From: Betaproteobacteria bacterium
Lineage (GTDB): Bacteria; Pseudomonadota; Gammaproteobacteria; Burkholderiales; Casimicrobiaceae
DNA: 64,000 nt
Reading direction: 5' to 3'
Assembly: GCA_016716425.1 (NCBI GenBank)
Contig: JADJWJ010000021.1
Coordinates: 248,001 to 312,000, forward strand
Shown: piece by piece, positions 43,276 to 52,661 of the stretch
Numbering within the stretch: the first letter of the stretch is position 1
Layout of the letters: every line of letters begins with the position of its first letter
Program-made: the position numbers and the translations under genes
The notes under the pieces: model-generated
Told to the model about the DNA's origin: nothing
What the model saw: only the letters and a program-made list of their open reading frames with translations
Database searches by the model: none

Positions 43276-43536
43276 TCAGGCGCGCCAGACGTTGAGGTAG
43301 CCCCAGATCAGGATCAGTGCGCCGACGATCGACAGGAACAATCCGGCGGGTTTGAACCTGCCGTCGGGCGACTTCCACAGCAGGCTCCCGATCACGCCGC
43401 CCACCAGCGAGCCGCCGATGCCGAGCAGCGTCGTCATCCAGAAGCCCATGCCTACCGCGCCCGGATAGAAGAAGCGCGCGAGCAGCCCGACGACGAAGCC
43501 GACGACGATCATCCAGATGATGCCACCGATGCCCAT
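43276..43536 (-). CDS. GlsB/YeaQ/YmgE family stress-response membrane protein
   Basis: An 86-aa protein with three membrane spans. The N-terminal MGIGGIIWMIVVGFVVGLLA and a Gly-rich middle (GIGGSLVGGVIGSLLW) are the family signature. Members are found in stress and envelope regulons; the molecular role is unknown. AGGAGGACT precedes the ATG. Confidence 0.9.
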   Translation of the reverse strand: MGIGGIIWMIVVGFVVGLLARFFYPGAVGMGFWMTTLLGIGGSLVGGVIGSLLWKSPDGRFKPAGLFLSIVGALILIWGYLNVWRA

Positions 43537-43650
43537 GCGCAGTCCTCCTCTGTGAGGCGCCTGGCGCGCGCCGATGCGCTGCCCGACGTGACGATGCGCG
43601 CACTCTAGCACGCGCGTAAGGTCGGGGGACCGGTTCGCGACTCACCGCGC

Positions 43651-44451
43651 ATGAGCCCCGTTCACGTCTCGTCGGCGGTCGTCACCGCCGCACTGGCGCT
43701 GCTCGCCGCGGCGCCCGCCGCTGCCGCCCCGGCTTGCACGGCGAAGAGTGGCGAGGCGATGCTGCCGCTGGTCGAGTTGTTCACGTCGGAGGGTTGCGAC
43801 AGCTGCCCGCCGGCGGACCGCTGGTTGTCGGCGGCGTTTCCGCCCGACCGGGCGGGCGCCGGCGCCTCGGTGCTCGCCTTCCACGTCGACTACTGGGACC
43901 GGCTCGGCTGGAAGGACCGGTTCGCGTCGCCCGCCCACACCGAGCGCCAGCGCGCGGCCGTGACTACGGCCGGCGGCGGCGCATTTGCCTACACGCCGCA
44001 GGTACTGGTGCAGGGCCGCGACGTCGCGCCCGGCCGGCGCGGCGACGTGCCCGGGCGCGTCGCGGCGGCGGCCCGCCGACCGGCGCGCGCCGGCGTCGCG
44101 CTCGAGGCGACGCCGGGAGACGGCGGCGCGTGGACGGTGTACGCGACGGTCGCCGTGGCCGATCGCGCGGCGGCGCGCCGCGCCGCGCTGTGGCTCGCCT
44201 ACACGGACAGCGGGCACGCGACCGACGTGAAGGCCGGCGAAAACCGCGGCGCTCGCCTCGTGCACGACCACGTCGTGCGTGCCTGGCGCGGTCCGTTTCC
44301 GGTGGCCGCCGACGGGGCAGTTGCCGCGAACGTCACGTTCGCGCCCCCGGGCGAGCGCGGCCGCGGGGCGGCGATCGTCGCCGTCGTGCTGGACGCCGCG
44401 TCCGGCGACGTACTCCAGACATTGACGCTGCCCGCGTGCGGCGGGGGATGA
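43651..44451 (+). CDS. DUF1223 domain protein
   Basis: A 266-aa exported protein with a signal peptide (AALALLAAAPAAAA) and a thioredoxin-like domain: VELFTSEGCDSCPPAD contains a CxxC pair (Cys49 and Cys52) and HVDYWDRLGWKDRF is the family's second motif. DUF1223 proteins are annotated as secreted, thioredoxin-related, with no proven activity. It is divergent from the GlsB/YeaQ gene and ends 37 bp before a gene remnant. Confidence 0.88.
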   Translation: MSPVHVSSAVVTAALALLAAAPAAAAPACTAKSGEAMLPLVELFTSEGCDSCPPADRWLSAAFPPDRAGAGASVLAFHVDYWDRLGWKDRFASPAHTERQRAAVTTAGGGAFAYTPQVLVQGRDVAPGRRGDVPGRVAAAARRPARAGVALEATPGDGGAWTVYATVAVADRAAARRAALWLAYTDSGHATDVKAGENRGARLVHDHVVRAWRGPFPVAADGAVAANVTFAPPGERGRGAAIVAVVLDAASGDVLQTLTLPACGGG

Positions 44452-44488
44452 GCCGCCCTCGCCATCGTCCGCGCGGAGACGCCGTGCC

Positions 44489-44658
44489 GTGCGGATCCTG
44501 CGGGCCGAAGACGATGGGGCGCCGGGCGATGCTGTCGCGTCGCGCCTGAAGCGCGGCGGGCACGCCGTCGACTGGCTGCGCGATGGCGTGGCCGCCGACA
44601 CCCCGCCGCGCGCGCGGCGCTTCGGCCTCGTGATCTCCTCGACCTCGGCCTGCCGCGA
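44489..44658 (+). pseudogene. OmpR-type response regulator remnant (N-terminus)
   Basis: From the GTG at 44489, MRILRAEDDGAPGDAVASRL and HAVDWLRDGVAADT match the first 50 residues of QseB/TctD-like OmpR-family regulators (MRILLVEDD...). A frameshift at about 44634 then moves the matching LLDLGLPRM phosphoacceptor stretch into another frame. The rest of the regulator is missing; the sequence switches to a transporter fragment at 44659. It is not a working gene. Confidence 0.8.
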
Positions 44659-44904
44659 ATGGCCGCGCGCGCGATCCTGCTCGCGCGGCTGGCGCCGGTG
44701 GCGCTCACCTACGGGCCGATCGCCGCGCTCCTGGCCGAGCTGTTCCCGACTGCGGTCCGCTGCACGTCGATGTCCGTGCCGTACCCCATTGGCAACCGCT
44801 GGATCGGCGGCTTGCTGCCGCTGGTCGCGACGGCGATGGCCGCGGCGACCGCGATCATCGGCGCGCCGTTCCTGCGCGACCGCAGGAACCGCGCGCTCGA
44901 CTGA
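44659..44904 (+). pseudogene. MFS metabolite/H+ symporter remnant (C-terminus)
   Basis: The frame from 44659 encodes TYGPIAALLAELFPTAVRCT, SMSVPYPIGNRWIGG and LPLVATAMAA, the C-terminal end of ProP/KgtP-like metabolite:H+ symporters (family pattern VYGPIAALLVELFP, SLPYHIGNGWFGG). Only about the last 80 residues remain. It is fused in frame to the LPRM end of the response regulator remnant. It ends four bases before the convergent fba gene. Confidence 0.82.
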
Positions 44905-44907
44905 AGT

Positions 44908-45972
44908 TCAGTTCACGACCTGCCGCAACTCGCCCGACTGGTACTTCTTCGCCACCGCGGCGAGCGGCACCGGCTTGATCTTCGACGCCATGCCCGCGCA
45001 GCCGAACTGCTCGTAACGTTCCTTGCAGATCGCCTTCGCGGCGAGCAGCGCGGGCTTGAGGAACTCGCGCGGATCGAACTTCGACGGATTCTCGGCGAGG
45101 AACTTGCGGACGGCCGCCGTCATCGCGAGCCGGATGTCGGTGTCGATGTTGACCTTGCGCACGCCGTGGCGGATGCCTTCCTGGATCTCCTCGACGGGCA
45201 CGCCGTAGGTCTCCTTCATGTCGCCACCGTACGCGCGGATGTCGGCCAGCAGGTTCTGCGGCACCGACGAGCTGCCATGCATCACGAGGTGCGTGTTGGG
45301 GATGCGCGCGTGGATCGCCTTGATGCGGTCGATCGCGAGGATGTCGCCGGTCGGCTTGCGCGAGAACTTGTACGCGCCGTGCGACGTGCCGATCGCGATC
45401 GCCAGCGCGTCGAGCTGCGTCGACTTCACGAAGTCGGCGGCCTGGTCGGGGTCGGTCAGCAGCATCTCGCGCGTCATCTTGCCTTCCGCGCCGTGGCCGT
45501 CCTCCTTGTCGCCCTGCATCGTCTCCAGCGAACCCAGGCACCCCAGCTCGCCCTCGACCGTCACGCCGACCGCGTGCGCCATGTCGACGACCTTCCTGGT
45601 CACGCCGACGTTGTAGTCGTAGTCGGCAATCGACTTGCCGTCCTCCTTGAGCGAGCCGTCCATCATCACCGACGAGAAGCCCAGCTTCATCGCCGACTCG
45701 CACACGGCCGGCGACTGGCCGTGGTCCTGGTGCATGACCACCGGGATGTGCGGGTAGCTCTCGACAGCGGCCTCGATCAGGTGGCGCAGGAAGATCTCGC
45801 CGGCGTACTTCCGCGCGCCGGCGGAGGCCTGCATGATCACCGGGCTGTCGGTTTCGCTGGCGGCGGCCATGATGGCCTGCACCTGCTCCAGGTTGTTGAC
45901 GTTGAACGCGGGCAATCCGTAGCCGTGCTCGGCGGCGTGGTCGAGCAGTTGGCGCATCGAGACGAGAGCCAT
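44908..45972 (-). CDS. fba: class II fructose-bisphosphate aldolase
   Basis: A 354-aa zinc aldolase of the Calvin-type subgroup common in betaproteobacteria. The metal-binding histidines are in HQDHGQS, VEGELG is the Glu of the same site, and VNIDTDIRLA and MHGSSSVP are the substrate-binding stretches. It interconverts fructose 1,6-bisphosphate with two triose phosphates. The ATG at 45972 follows GGAGAA. In relatives fba lies directly after gap-pgk-pyk; here pyk is 14.7 kb upstream on the same strand, with accessory genes between. Confidence 0.96.
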   Translation of the reverse strand: MALVSMRQLLDHAAEHGYGLPAFNVNNLEQVQAIMAAASETDSPVIMQASAGARKYAGEIFLRHLIEAAVESYPHIPVVMHQDHGQSPAVCESAMKLGFSSVMMDGSLKEDGKSIADYDYNVGVTRKVVDMAHAVGVTVEGELGCLGSLETMQGDKEDGHGAEGKMTREMLLTDPDQAADFVKSTQLDALAIAIGTSHGAYKFSRKPTGDILAIDRIKAIHARIPNTHLVMHGSSSVPQNLLADIRAYGGDMKETYGVPVEEIQEGIRHGVRKVNIDTDIRLAMTAAVRKFLAENPSKFDPREFLKPALLAAKAICKERYEQFGCAGMASKIKPVPLAAVAKKYQSGELRQVVN

Positions 45973-46206
45973 GGAGTTCTCCGGCGAAGTGGTGCGGGAG
46001 CCCTCATTTTTACTGCGCCCGGCGCCCGGCGGCGGATGCCGGGGGCGTGTGGGCAGGTGCCGAAGCGGCGCTGTCTTGACCACCGTCAATGCGGCACGGT
46101 CGCGATGCTCGCCAGATCAGACAAGGGAGCCGCCGCCGCGCACCTTCAGCGCGCAGGCGGAGGCCCGGCCATCGCGGCTGCAGTGGGACACGCGGACGTT
46201 CGCGCA

Positions 46207-47077
46207 ATGAAGACGAGGCGGTTGTGGTGGCTGATGGGCGCGCTGCTCGCCGCCGGCGGGTGCGCGACGACGCCAAGCGTACCGAATCCAATCGTGTCCG
46301 GCCGGACGCAGGCACTCGCCGTGCGGAGCGATCCGGCGGGCGCGGCCTGTACGATCATGCAGCGCGGCGAGGTCGTTGCCACGGTGGAGGTCACGCCGGG
46401 GGTGGCGGAGGTGCCGCGCGATTTCAAGTCGTCGTTCTTCGAAGGCAACCGGCTGGAGGGGAAGCCACCGCTCGAGATCGTTTGTCGCAAGGACGGCTAC
46501 CTCGAGTACCGGCGACAGTTCCCGGTCGATTACGCGTATTGGGTCCTGCAAACGGAGTCCGCGCTGAAGCCGCGTCCGGAGCCCACACCGGCAGAGGCGG
46601 CGAAGGACGCGGCCTCGGCCGTGGCGGGTGCCGCGGGCGCGGCCGCCTTTCTTGCGGCGCCGGCGATCAGCCGACCTCTGGGGATGGCGCTCGTGGCGGG
46701 CGGCGGGGCGGTCGTGGCGCCGGTCGCCGCCATCGCGGTCATCGGCATCATGGCCATCCACGACCGGCCGCGTGTGGAGAACTACGCCTACCAGCCGCTG
46801 CCCGAGCTCCTGCTGGTCCCGGCGCAGTTCGAGTCGGCGGCGGCGTACGACACCTTTTTCGCGGACTTCGAAGCGAAGATTCGCAGTGCGCACGAGCGCG
46901 CGCGCGCGGATCGACGCCAACTGCCGGTACCCGCCCTGCGAGCCCACGGACGCGCTGCCGTGCCAGGACCCCTGGTGCCAACGCTTTCGCGAGCAGGCGC
47001 GCGAGGACCTGCAGGGCGAACTCGACCGCATCCCCGCGGCGCGCGCGCAGGTCCGGATCGGGGTGGGCGTGGAGTGA
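46207..47077 (+). pseudogene. lipoprotein gene with frameshift in a CG tract
   Basis: The start MKTRRLWWLMGALLAAGGC is a lipoprotein signal with Cys19 as lipid site. The first part runs to FADFEAKIRSAHERARA, then the frame breaks in a (CG)n tract at 46898-46908. In the next frame the protein continues with IDANCRYPPCEP, CQDPWCQRFREQARED and ends RIGVGVE at 47077. Adding one CG unit to the tract would restore one frame of about 290 aa. So the gene is either recently inactivated, switchable by slippage, or damaged by a sequencing error. The middle of the protein has two or three hydrophobic segments. No family is recognised. Confidence 0.7.
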
Positions 47078-47114
47078 CCTGAGGCTTTTCGCCTCGAGGT
47101 GGCGCCGGCTTGCG

Positions 47115-48563
47115 CTATCCTGCCGCACCCGCCGCCGGTCCGGCGGAGGCGGGCGGCGCGCCGTTCGCCTGCCACATCGCCTGGATCTGCTCGAGCGACC
47201 GGCCGCCGGTCTCCGGCACCTGCCGCCAGATCCACAGGCCGCCGGCCGCGCAGAAGAACGCGAACAGCCCGAACGTCGCCGACTCGCCGACGGCGTCGAC
47301 GAGCGTCAGGAAGAACTCGCTGACGACGAACGCCGCGCCCCAATTGACGGCGGTCGCGACGGCGACGGCGCGTCCGCGCACGCGCCCGGGGAAGATCTCG
47401 TTGATCACCGTCCACACCACCGGACCGAGCGAGAACGCGAACGACACGATGAACGCGACGAGCGCGACCAGCGTGACCGTGCCGGCGAACACGCTGGCGC
47501 CGCCGCTGTCGATCGTATGGAACGCGATGCCGACGGCGGCGAGGCTCGCGCCCATGCCTGCGAGCCCCGCGAGCAGCAACGGCCGGCGACCGAGCCGGTC
47601 GATGAACGCGATTGCGATCAGCGTGGCGGCCACGTTGACGGCGCCGATCGCCCACGTCGTCGCCTGCGTCTGCGCGTGCTCGGTGGCGAAGCCGGCGGCG
47701 GCGAAGATGCGGTCCGCGTAGTAGATGATCGCGTTGATGCCGGTGACCTGCTGGAGGATTGCCAGGCCCAGGCCGATGACGAGCGGCCGCCGCCACGCGG
47801 GCGCGAACACCTCGGCCCACGCGGCATCCTGCGGCTCGTCGCGCAGCGACGCCTCGATCGACGCCAGGCGCGTGTCGGGGTCGACCCACGGCCGCGCGCG
47901 CACGATCGCCGCGCGGGCCTCGGCGCGGCGGCCCTTGCGCACCAGCCAGCGCGGCGACTCGACCGCGGGCACGACGGCGACGAGCAGCAGCAGCGCGGGC
48001 ACTGCCGAAACGCCGAGCATGAGCCGCCAGCCGCCACCCGCCGACAGCGCCTGGTCCACGAGGTACGACAGGAAGATCCCGATCGTGATTGCGAGCTGGT
48101 AGCAGGAGACGAAGCGGCCGCGCTGGCGCGCCGGCGCCATCTCGGACGCGTACAGCGGTGCGGCGACGGCGGCGACGCCGACGCCGAAGCCGACGATCAG
48201 CCGGCCCGCGACGAGCACCGCGACGCCGGGCGCGGCGGCTTCGGTGGCGGCGCCGGTCGCGAACAGCGCGGCGGCGACCAGCAGCGCGCGCCGGCGGCCG
48301 AGCCGGTCCGCGAGCTCGCCACCGGCAAGCGATCCGGCCAGCGCGCCCAACGTCACCCAGCTCGTGACGACCTCGACCGCCAGCGGCGACAGCGCGAACT
48401 CGCGCTGGACGCCGGTCAGCGCGCCCGAAATGACGCCCTGGTCGTAGCCGAACAGGGCGCCGGCGAGGACGACGCACGCGAGCACGACGAGCAGTGCGGC
48501 GGACCAGCCGCCCGCATCGTCGTCCGTCGTCGCCGTGCGGGCCACCGCCTGCGGCACGCGCAT
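47115..48563 (-). CDS. sugar porter family MFS transporter
   Basis: A 482-aa transporter with 12 spans. The signatures are GYDQGVISGAL near the N-terminus, the RLGRRRALL and DRLGRRPLLL loops between helices 2-3 and 8-9, ESPRWLVRKGRR after helix 6, QQVTGINAIIYYA in helix 7 and VPETGGRSLEQI at the C-terminus. These match the sugar:H+ symporter family (XylE/AraE/GalP type). The substrate is unknown, but the neighbouring isomerase- and oxidoreductase-like genes suggest a sugar or cyclitol. GGAGGGG precedes the ATG; it lies 13 bp after the isomerase gene. Confidence 0.92.
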   Translation of the reverse strand: MRVPQAVARTATTDDDAGGWSAALLVVLACVVLAGALFGYDQGVISGALTGVQREFALSPLAVEVVTSWVTLGALAGSLAGGELADRLGRRRALLVAAALFATGAATEAAAPGVAVLVAGRLIVGFGVGVAAVAAPLYASEMAPARQRGRFVSCYQLAITIGIFLSYLVDQALSAGGGWRLMLGVSAVPALLLLVAVVPAVESPRWLVRKGRRAEARAAIVRARPWVDPDTRLASIEASLRDEPQDAAWAEVFAPAWRRPLVIGLGLAILQQVTGINAIIYYADRIFAAAGFATEHAQTQATTWAIGAVNVAATLIAIAFIDRLGRRPLLLAGLAGMGASLAAVGIAFHTIDSGGASVFAGTVTLVALVAFIVSFAFSLGPVVWTVINEIFPGRVRGRAVAVATAVNWGAAFVVSEFFLTLVDAVGESATFGLFAFFCAAGGLWIWRQVPETGGRSLEQIQAMWQANGAPPASAGPAAGAAG

Positions 48564-48576
48564 CGTGGTGCCCCTC

Positions 48577-49435
48577 CTACGTGCAGTCGCGATGCCGCGC
48601 GCGGCACGTCGCGAGAACCTCGTCGGGATCGCGCTGCCACCAGTTGTTGGCGGAGAAGATCTCGACCTCGTGCATGCCGCGGTAGCCGGCGTCCTCCATC
48701 CACCGCCGCATGAGCGGCAGGTCGATCACGCCGTCGCCCATCATGCCACGGTCGTTCAGCATGTCCACCGTGGGGACCAGCCAGTCGCAGATGTGGTACG
48801 CGAGGAGCCGCGACGGCGTGGCCTGCTCCCGCCCGCGCGATCTCGCGCGGCAGCTGCGGGTCCCACCAGACGTGATAGGCGTCCACCGCGATGCCCAGCC
48901 CCGCGCCGAGCTCGTCGCAGAGGTCGTTGGCGTGCGCCATCGTGTTCACGCACGCGCGGTCCGCCGCGTACATCGGGTGCAGCGGCTCGATCGCGAGCGG
49001 CATGCCGGCCGGTCGCGCGTACTCGAGCAGCTCGCCGATGCCGTCGCGCACCATCTCGCGCGCGCCCGCGAGGTCCTTCGAGCCGATGCGGCCCGCGCGG
49101 TCCTTCGGCAGCCCGCCGACGACCAGGACCAGGCAGCGCGCGCCGACGGTCAGCGCCTCGTCGACGGCGCGCTTGTTGTCGTCGTGCGCCGCGCGCCGGC
49201 CCTCGCGGTCGACCGCCGGGAACATGCCGCCGCGGCAGTAGCCGGAGACGACGAGCCCGGCGTCGCGGATCCGCTGCGCGGTGTCCGCGAGGCCCGCCGC
49301 CGCGACCTGGTCGCGCCACGGCGAGATGCCGCGGATGCCGTGGCGCGCGCAGCCGGCCACGATGTCAGGCAGCTTCCACTGCGCGCGGACGGTCGCCGTG
49401 TTGAGCGAGAGGAGGCTGCCGTCGGGTTCGCTCAC
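48577..49435 (-). pseudogene. sugar phosphate isomerase/epimerase-like gene, frameshifted
   Basis: A TIM-barrel protein of the xylose-isomerase-like (AP endonuclease 2) family. The N-terminal two-thirds reads from GTG 49435 through MPLAIEPLHPMYAADRACVN and VDAYHVWWDPQL with metal-ligand residues. After PREIARAG (near 48830) the frame breaks; the next frame continues ATPSRLLAYHICDWLVPT, GDGVIDLPLMRRWME and HEVEIFSANNWWQRDPDE to a stop at 48577, completing the barrel. A one-base change at about 48826-48832 would restore about 286 aa. It may be a real mutation or a sequencing error. It lies between DUF993 and the sugar transporter. Confidence 0.75.
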
Positions 49436-49439
49436 GGAA

Positions 49440-49525
49440 GATCTCTCACAGGAGGCGCAGAGGCGCCGAGAAAGACCCCATCGAATTTCTCTGCGTCTGT
49501 GCGCCTCTTTGTGGGAAGTTCTTCA
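49440..49525 (-). repeat. intra-operon inverted repeat, copy 2
   Basis: On the minus strand CACAAAGAGGCGCACAGACG and TTTCTCGGCGCCTCTGCGCC-TCCTGTG are complementary arms around a loop of about 25 nt. It lies between the DUF993 stop (49523) and the isomerase start (49435), with its 3' arm about 10 nt before that start, as in copies 1 and 3. Confidence 0.7.
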
Positions 49526-50719
49526 TGCGCCGACGCCGCTTACCGCGAGGAACGACCGCATCCGCGCCGCGGCGAGCTCCGGGTCGCGCAGCAGCCCCGC
49601 GGCGTCGGCGAGGCGGAAGAGCTGTGCCAAGTGGACGACGCTGCGCGCGCTCTGCTGGCCGCCGACCATCGCGAAGTGCGACTGGTGCCCGTTGAGCCAG
49701 GCCAGAAAGACGATGCCCGTTTTGTAGAAGCGCGTCGGCGCGGCGAACACATGCCGCGACAGCGGGACCGTCGGCGCGAGGATCGCGTCGAAGCGCGCGC
49801 GGTCGCCGTCGGCGAGCGCCGTCAGCGCGGCCGATGCGGCGGGCGCGATCGCGTCGAAGATGCCGAGCAGCGCGTCGGAGTGGCCGGACGCGTCGCCGCC
49901 GATCAGTTCGGCGAAGTTGAAGTCGTCGCCCGTGTACATGCGCACGCCGGGGGGCAGCAGGCGGCGCAGCGCGATCTCCTTGCCGGCGTCGAGCAGCGAG
50001 ACCTTGACGCCGTCGACCTTCGCGGCGTTCGCGCGGATCACCTCGGCGCACACGTGCGTGGCGCGCACGTGGGCGGGGTCGGCCGCGAGCCCACCGGCAC
50101 CGACCCAGTAGCCGGCGAGCGCGGGGTCGAACATCTCGCCGAGCCAGTGCAGGATCACCGGTGCGCGCACCTGCGCCAGCACGCGACCGTACACGGCCGC
50201 GTAGTCGTCGGGCGAACGCGCGCACGCCGCGAGCGCACGGCTCGCCATCAGGATGATCCGTCCGCCCGCCTGCTCGACGGCCGCGCACTGCTCCTCGTAG
50301 GCGGCGATCACCCGGTCGAGCGTCACGTCCGCGGCCGGCGGCAGGTGGTCGGTGCCCGCGCCGCAGAACACGGATGCACCCGGCACCGTGCGCGCCTCGG
50401 CCACGCTGCGCCGGATCAGCTCGAGCGACGTCGGCCAGTCGAGGCCCATGCCGCGCTGCGCGGTGTCCATCGCCTCGGCCACGCCGAAGCCCAGCGACCA
50501 CAGGTGGCGGCGAAACGCGAGGGTCGCGTCCCAGTCGATCGCGGCGGTCAGCCACGGGTCGATATCGGCCAGCGGGTCGGCGACGACGTGGGCGGCGGCG
50601 AAGGCGACGCGGTTCCACGCGCGCGGCGATGGCGGCGCCGGCCAGGCGGTCGGCGCGCGCAGCGTGTGCGGCGCGAGCGTGCCTGCGGCGGTGGGCAGGT
50701 TGATCGTGGTCGTCGTCAT
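49523..50719 (-). CDS. DUF993 (dihydrodipicolinate synthase-like) protein
   Basis: A 398-aa protein of the DUF993 family, related to the DapA/aldolase TIM-barrel class. The stretch WDATLAFRRHLWSLGFGVAEAMDTAQRGMG near the N-terminus, APVILHWLGEMFDP, VDGVKVSLLD (with a candidate Schiff-base Lys) and GDDFNF identify it. Members occur in sugar and cyclitol operons with Gfo/Idh/MocA oxidoreductases and isomerases; the reaction is unproven and an aldolase or lyase step is inferred. The ATG at 50719 lies just beyond the poly-G tract, so its upstream signals are unreliable. Confidence 0.87.
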   Translation of the reverse strand: MTTTTINLPTAAGTLAPHTLRAPTAWPAPPSPRAWNRVAFAAAHVVADPLADIDPWLTAAIDWDATLAFRRHLWSLGFGVAEAMDTAQRGMGLDWPTSLELIRRSVAEARTVPGASVFCGAGTDHLPPAADVTLDRVIAAYEEQCAAVEQAGGRIILMASRALAACARSPDDYAAVYGRVLAQVRAPVILHWLGEMFDPALAGYWVGAGGLAADPAHVRATHVCAEVIRANAAKVDGVKVSLLDAGKEIALRRLLPPGVRMYTGDDFNFAELIGGDASGHSDALLGIFDAIAPAASAALTALADGDRARFDAILAPTVPLSRHVFAAPTRFYKTGIVFLAWLNGHQSHFAMVGGQQSARSVVHLAQLFRLADAAGLLRDPELAAARMRSFLAVSGVGA

Positions 50720-51300
<581 letters not shown>

Positions 51301-51305
51301 TCCCC

Positions 51306-51460
51306 GCAAGCGGGGAGAGGGAGTGGTCCGGTGCCTCCGGTATCTCGGTCGTGCCCCCTCGCCCCGCGAAGCCGGGAGAGGGAGTGGTCCGGTGCCTCCG
51401 GTATCTCAGGCGTGCCCCCTCGCCCCGCGAAGCGGGGAGAGGGCTGGGGTGAGGGGCGTT
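51306..51460. repeat. 61-bp tandem repeat
   Basis: Units with AGAGGGAGTGGTCCGGTGCC start at about 51316 and 51377, with a partial third at 51438, so the period is 61 bp. Each has CCCTCGCCCCGCGAAGC and GGGGAGAGGG, a short hairpin. The unit resembles the CCCTCTCCCC/GGGGAGAGGG sequence at about 60260-60355. Confidence 0.7.
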
Positions 51461-51481
51461 CGCGGAAACGCAGCACTTGCG

Positions 51482-52633
51482 TCACGCCTCCAGCGCCGGC
51501 ACGTCGACCCACCGCCGCTCGCGCCAGCTCGTGAGCCCGAGTTCCGCGAGCTGCACGCCCTTCGCACCTTCCAGCAGGTTCCACCGGAACGGGCCGCCGG
51601 CCACGACGTGCTTCAGGAAGAGCTCCCACTCGGCCTTGAATGCGTTGTCGTACGCGACGTTCGACGGCACGTCCTGCCACGTCGCGAGGAAGTCGATCGT
51701 CTTCGGCACGTCCGGATTCCAGACGGGCTTCGGCGTGGCCGCGCGCGGCTGGATCACGCAGTCGGTGAGCCCCGCGACGGCCGAGCCCAGCGTGCCGTCG
51801 ACGTGGAACGTCACGAGGTCGTCGCGGCGCACGCGCGTGCACCACGAGCTGTTGATCTGGGCGACGACGCCTCCCGCGAGCTCGAACGTCGCGTACGCGG
51901 CGTCGTCGGCGGTCGCCGCGTACGGCTTGCCGGCCTCGTCCCAGCGCCGCGGGATGTGCGTCGCACCGAGGCAGCTGACCGACTTCACGGCGCCGAACAG
52001 GTTGTCGAGCACGTAGCGCCAGTGGCACAGCATGTCGACGATGATGCCGCCGTCGTCCTCCTTCCGGTAGTTCCACGACGGCCGCTGCGCCGGCTGCCAG
52101 TCGCCCTCGAACACCCAGTAGCCGAACTCGCCGCGCACCGCCAGGATGCGGCCGAAGAAGCCCGAGTCGATCAGCATTTTCAGCTTCAGCAGTCCCGGCA
52201 GCCACAGCTTGTCCTGCACGACGCCGTGCTTCACGCCGGCCGCTTCGGCGCGCCGGTAGAGGTCGAGCGCGTCGGCGACCGTCGTCGCGACGGGCTTCTC
52301 GGTGTAGACGTGCTTGCCGGCGGCGATCGCCTTGCGAATCAGCGCCGCGCGCTGGCCGGTCGACGCCGCGTCGAAGTACACGGCATCGTCGGGGTTGGCG
52401 AGCGCGGCGTCGAGGTCGGTCGTCCACCGCGCGACGCCGTGCGCGTCGGCCAGCGCGCGCACCTTGTCGGCGTTGCGCCCGACGAGGATCGGATCCGGCA
52501 TGATCCGCGTTCCCGCGTCGAGCGCGACGCCGCCCTGCGCGCGGATCGCGACGAGCGAGCGGACGAGGTGCTGGTTGGTGCCCATCCTGCCGGTGACGCC
52601 GTTCATGACGATGCCGACGCGTTCGATCTTCAT
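51482..52633 (-). CDS. Gfo/Idh/MocA family oxidoreductase
   Basis: A 383-aa NAD(P)-dependent oxidoreductase. The N-terminal Rossmann region is MKIERVGIVMNGVTGRMG; CTEKP-type motif appears as YTEKPVATT (conserved Lys-Pro), and DMLCHWRYVLDNL holds the Asp/His of the active site. It probably oxidises a hydroxyl of a sugar, inositol-like ring or glycoside. AGGAAA precedes the ATG. It is 28 bp after tctA and on the same strand, so likely in its operon. Confidence 0.9.
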   Translation of the reverse strand: MKIERVGIVMNGVTGRMGTNQHLVRSLVAIRAQGGVALDAGTRIMPDPILVGRNADKVRALADAHGVARWTTDLDAALANPDDAVYFDAASTGQRAALIRKAIAAGKHVYTEKPVATTVADALDLYRRAEAAGVKHGVVQDKLWLPGLLKLKMLIDSGFFGRILAVRGEFGYWVFEGDWQPAQRPSWNYRKEDDGGIIVDMLCHWRYVLDNLFGAVKSVSCLGATHIPRRWDEAGKPYAATADDAAYATFELAGGVVAQINSSWCTRVRRDDLVTFHVDGTLGSAVAGLTDCVIQPRAATPKPVWNPDVPKTIDFLATWQDVPSNVAYDNAFKAEWELFLKHVVAGGPFRWNLLEGAKGVQLAELGLTSWRERRWVDVPALEA

Positions 52634-52661
52634 TGCGAATTTCCTGCGGGTGGAGGCCGCC

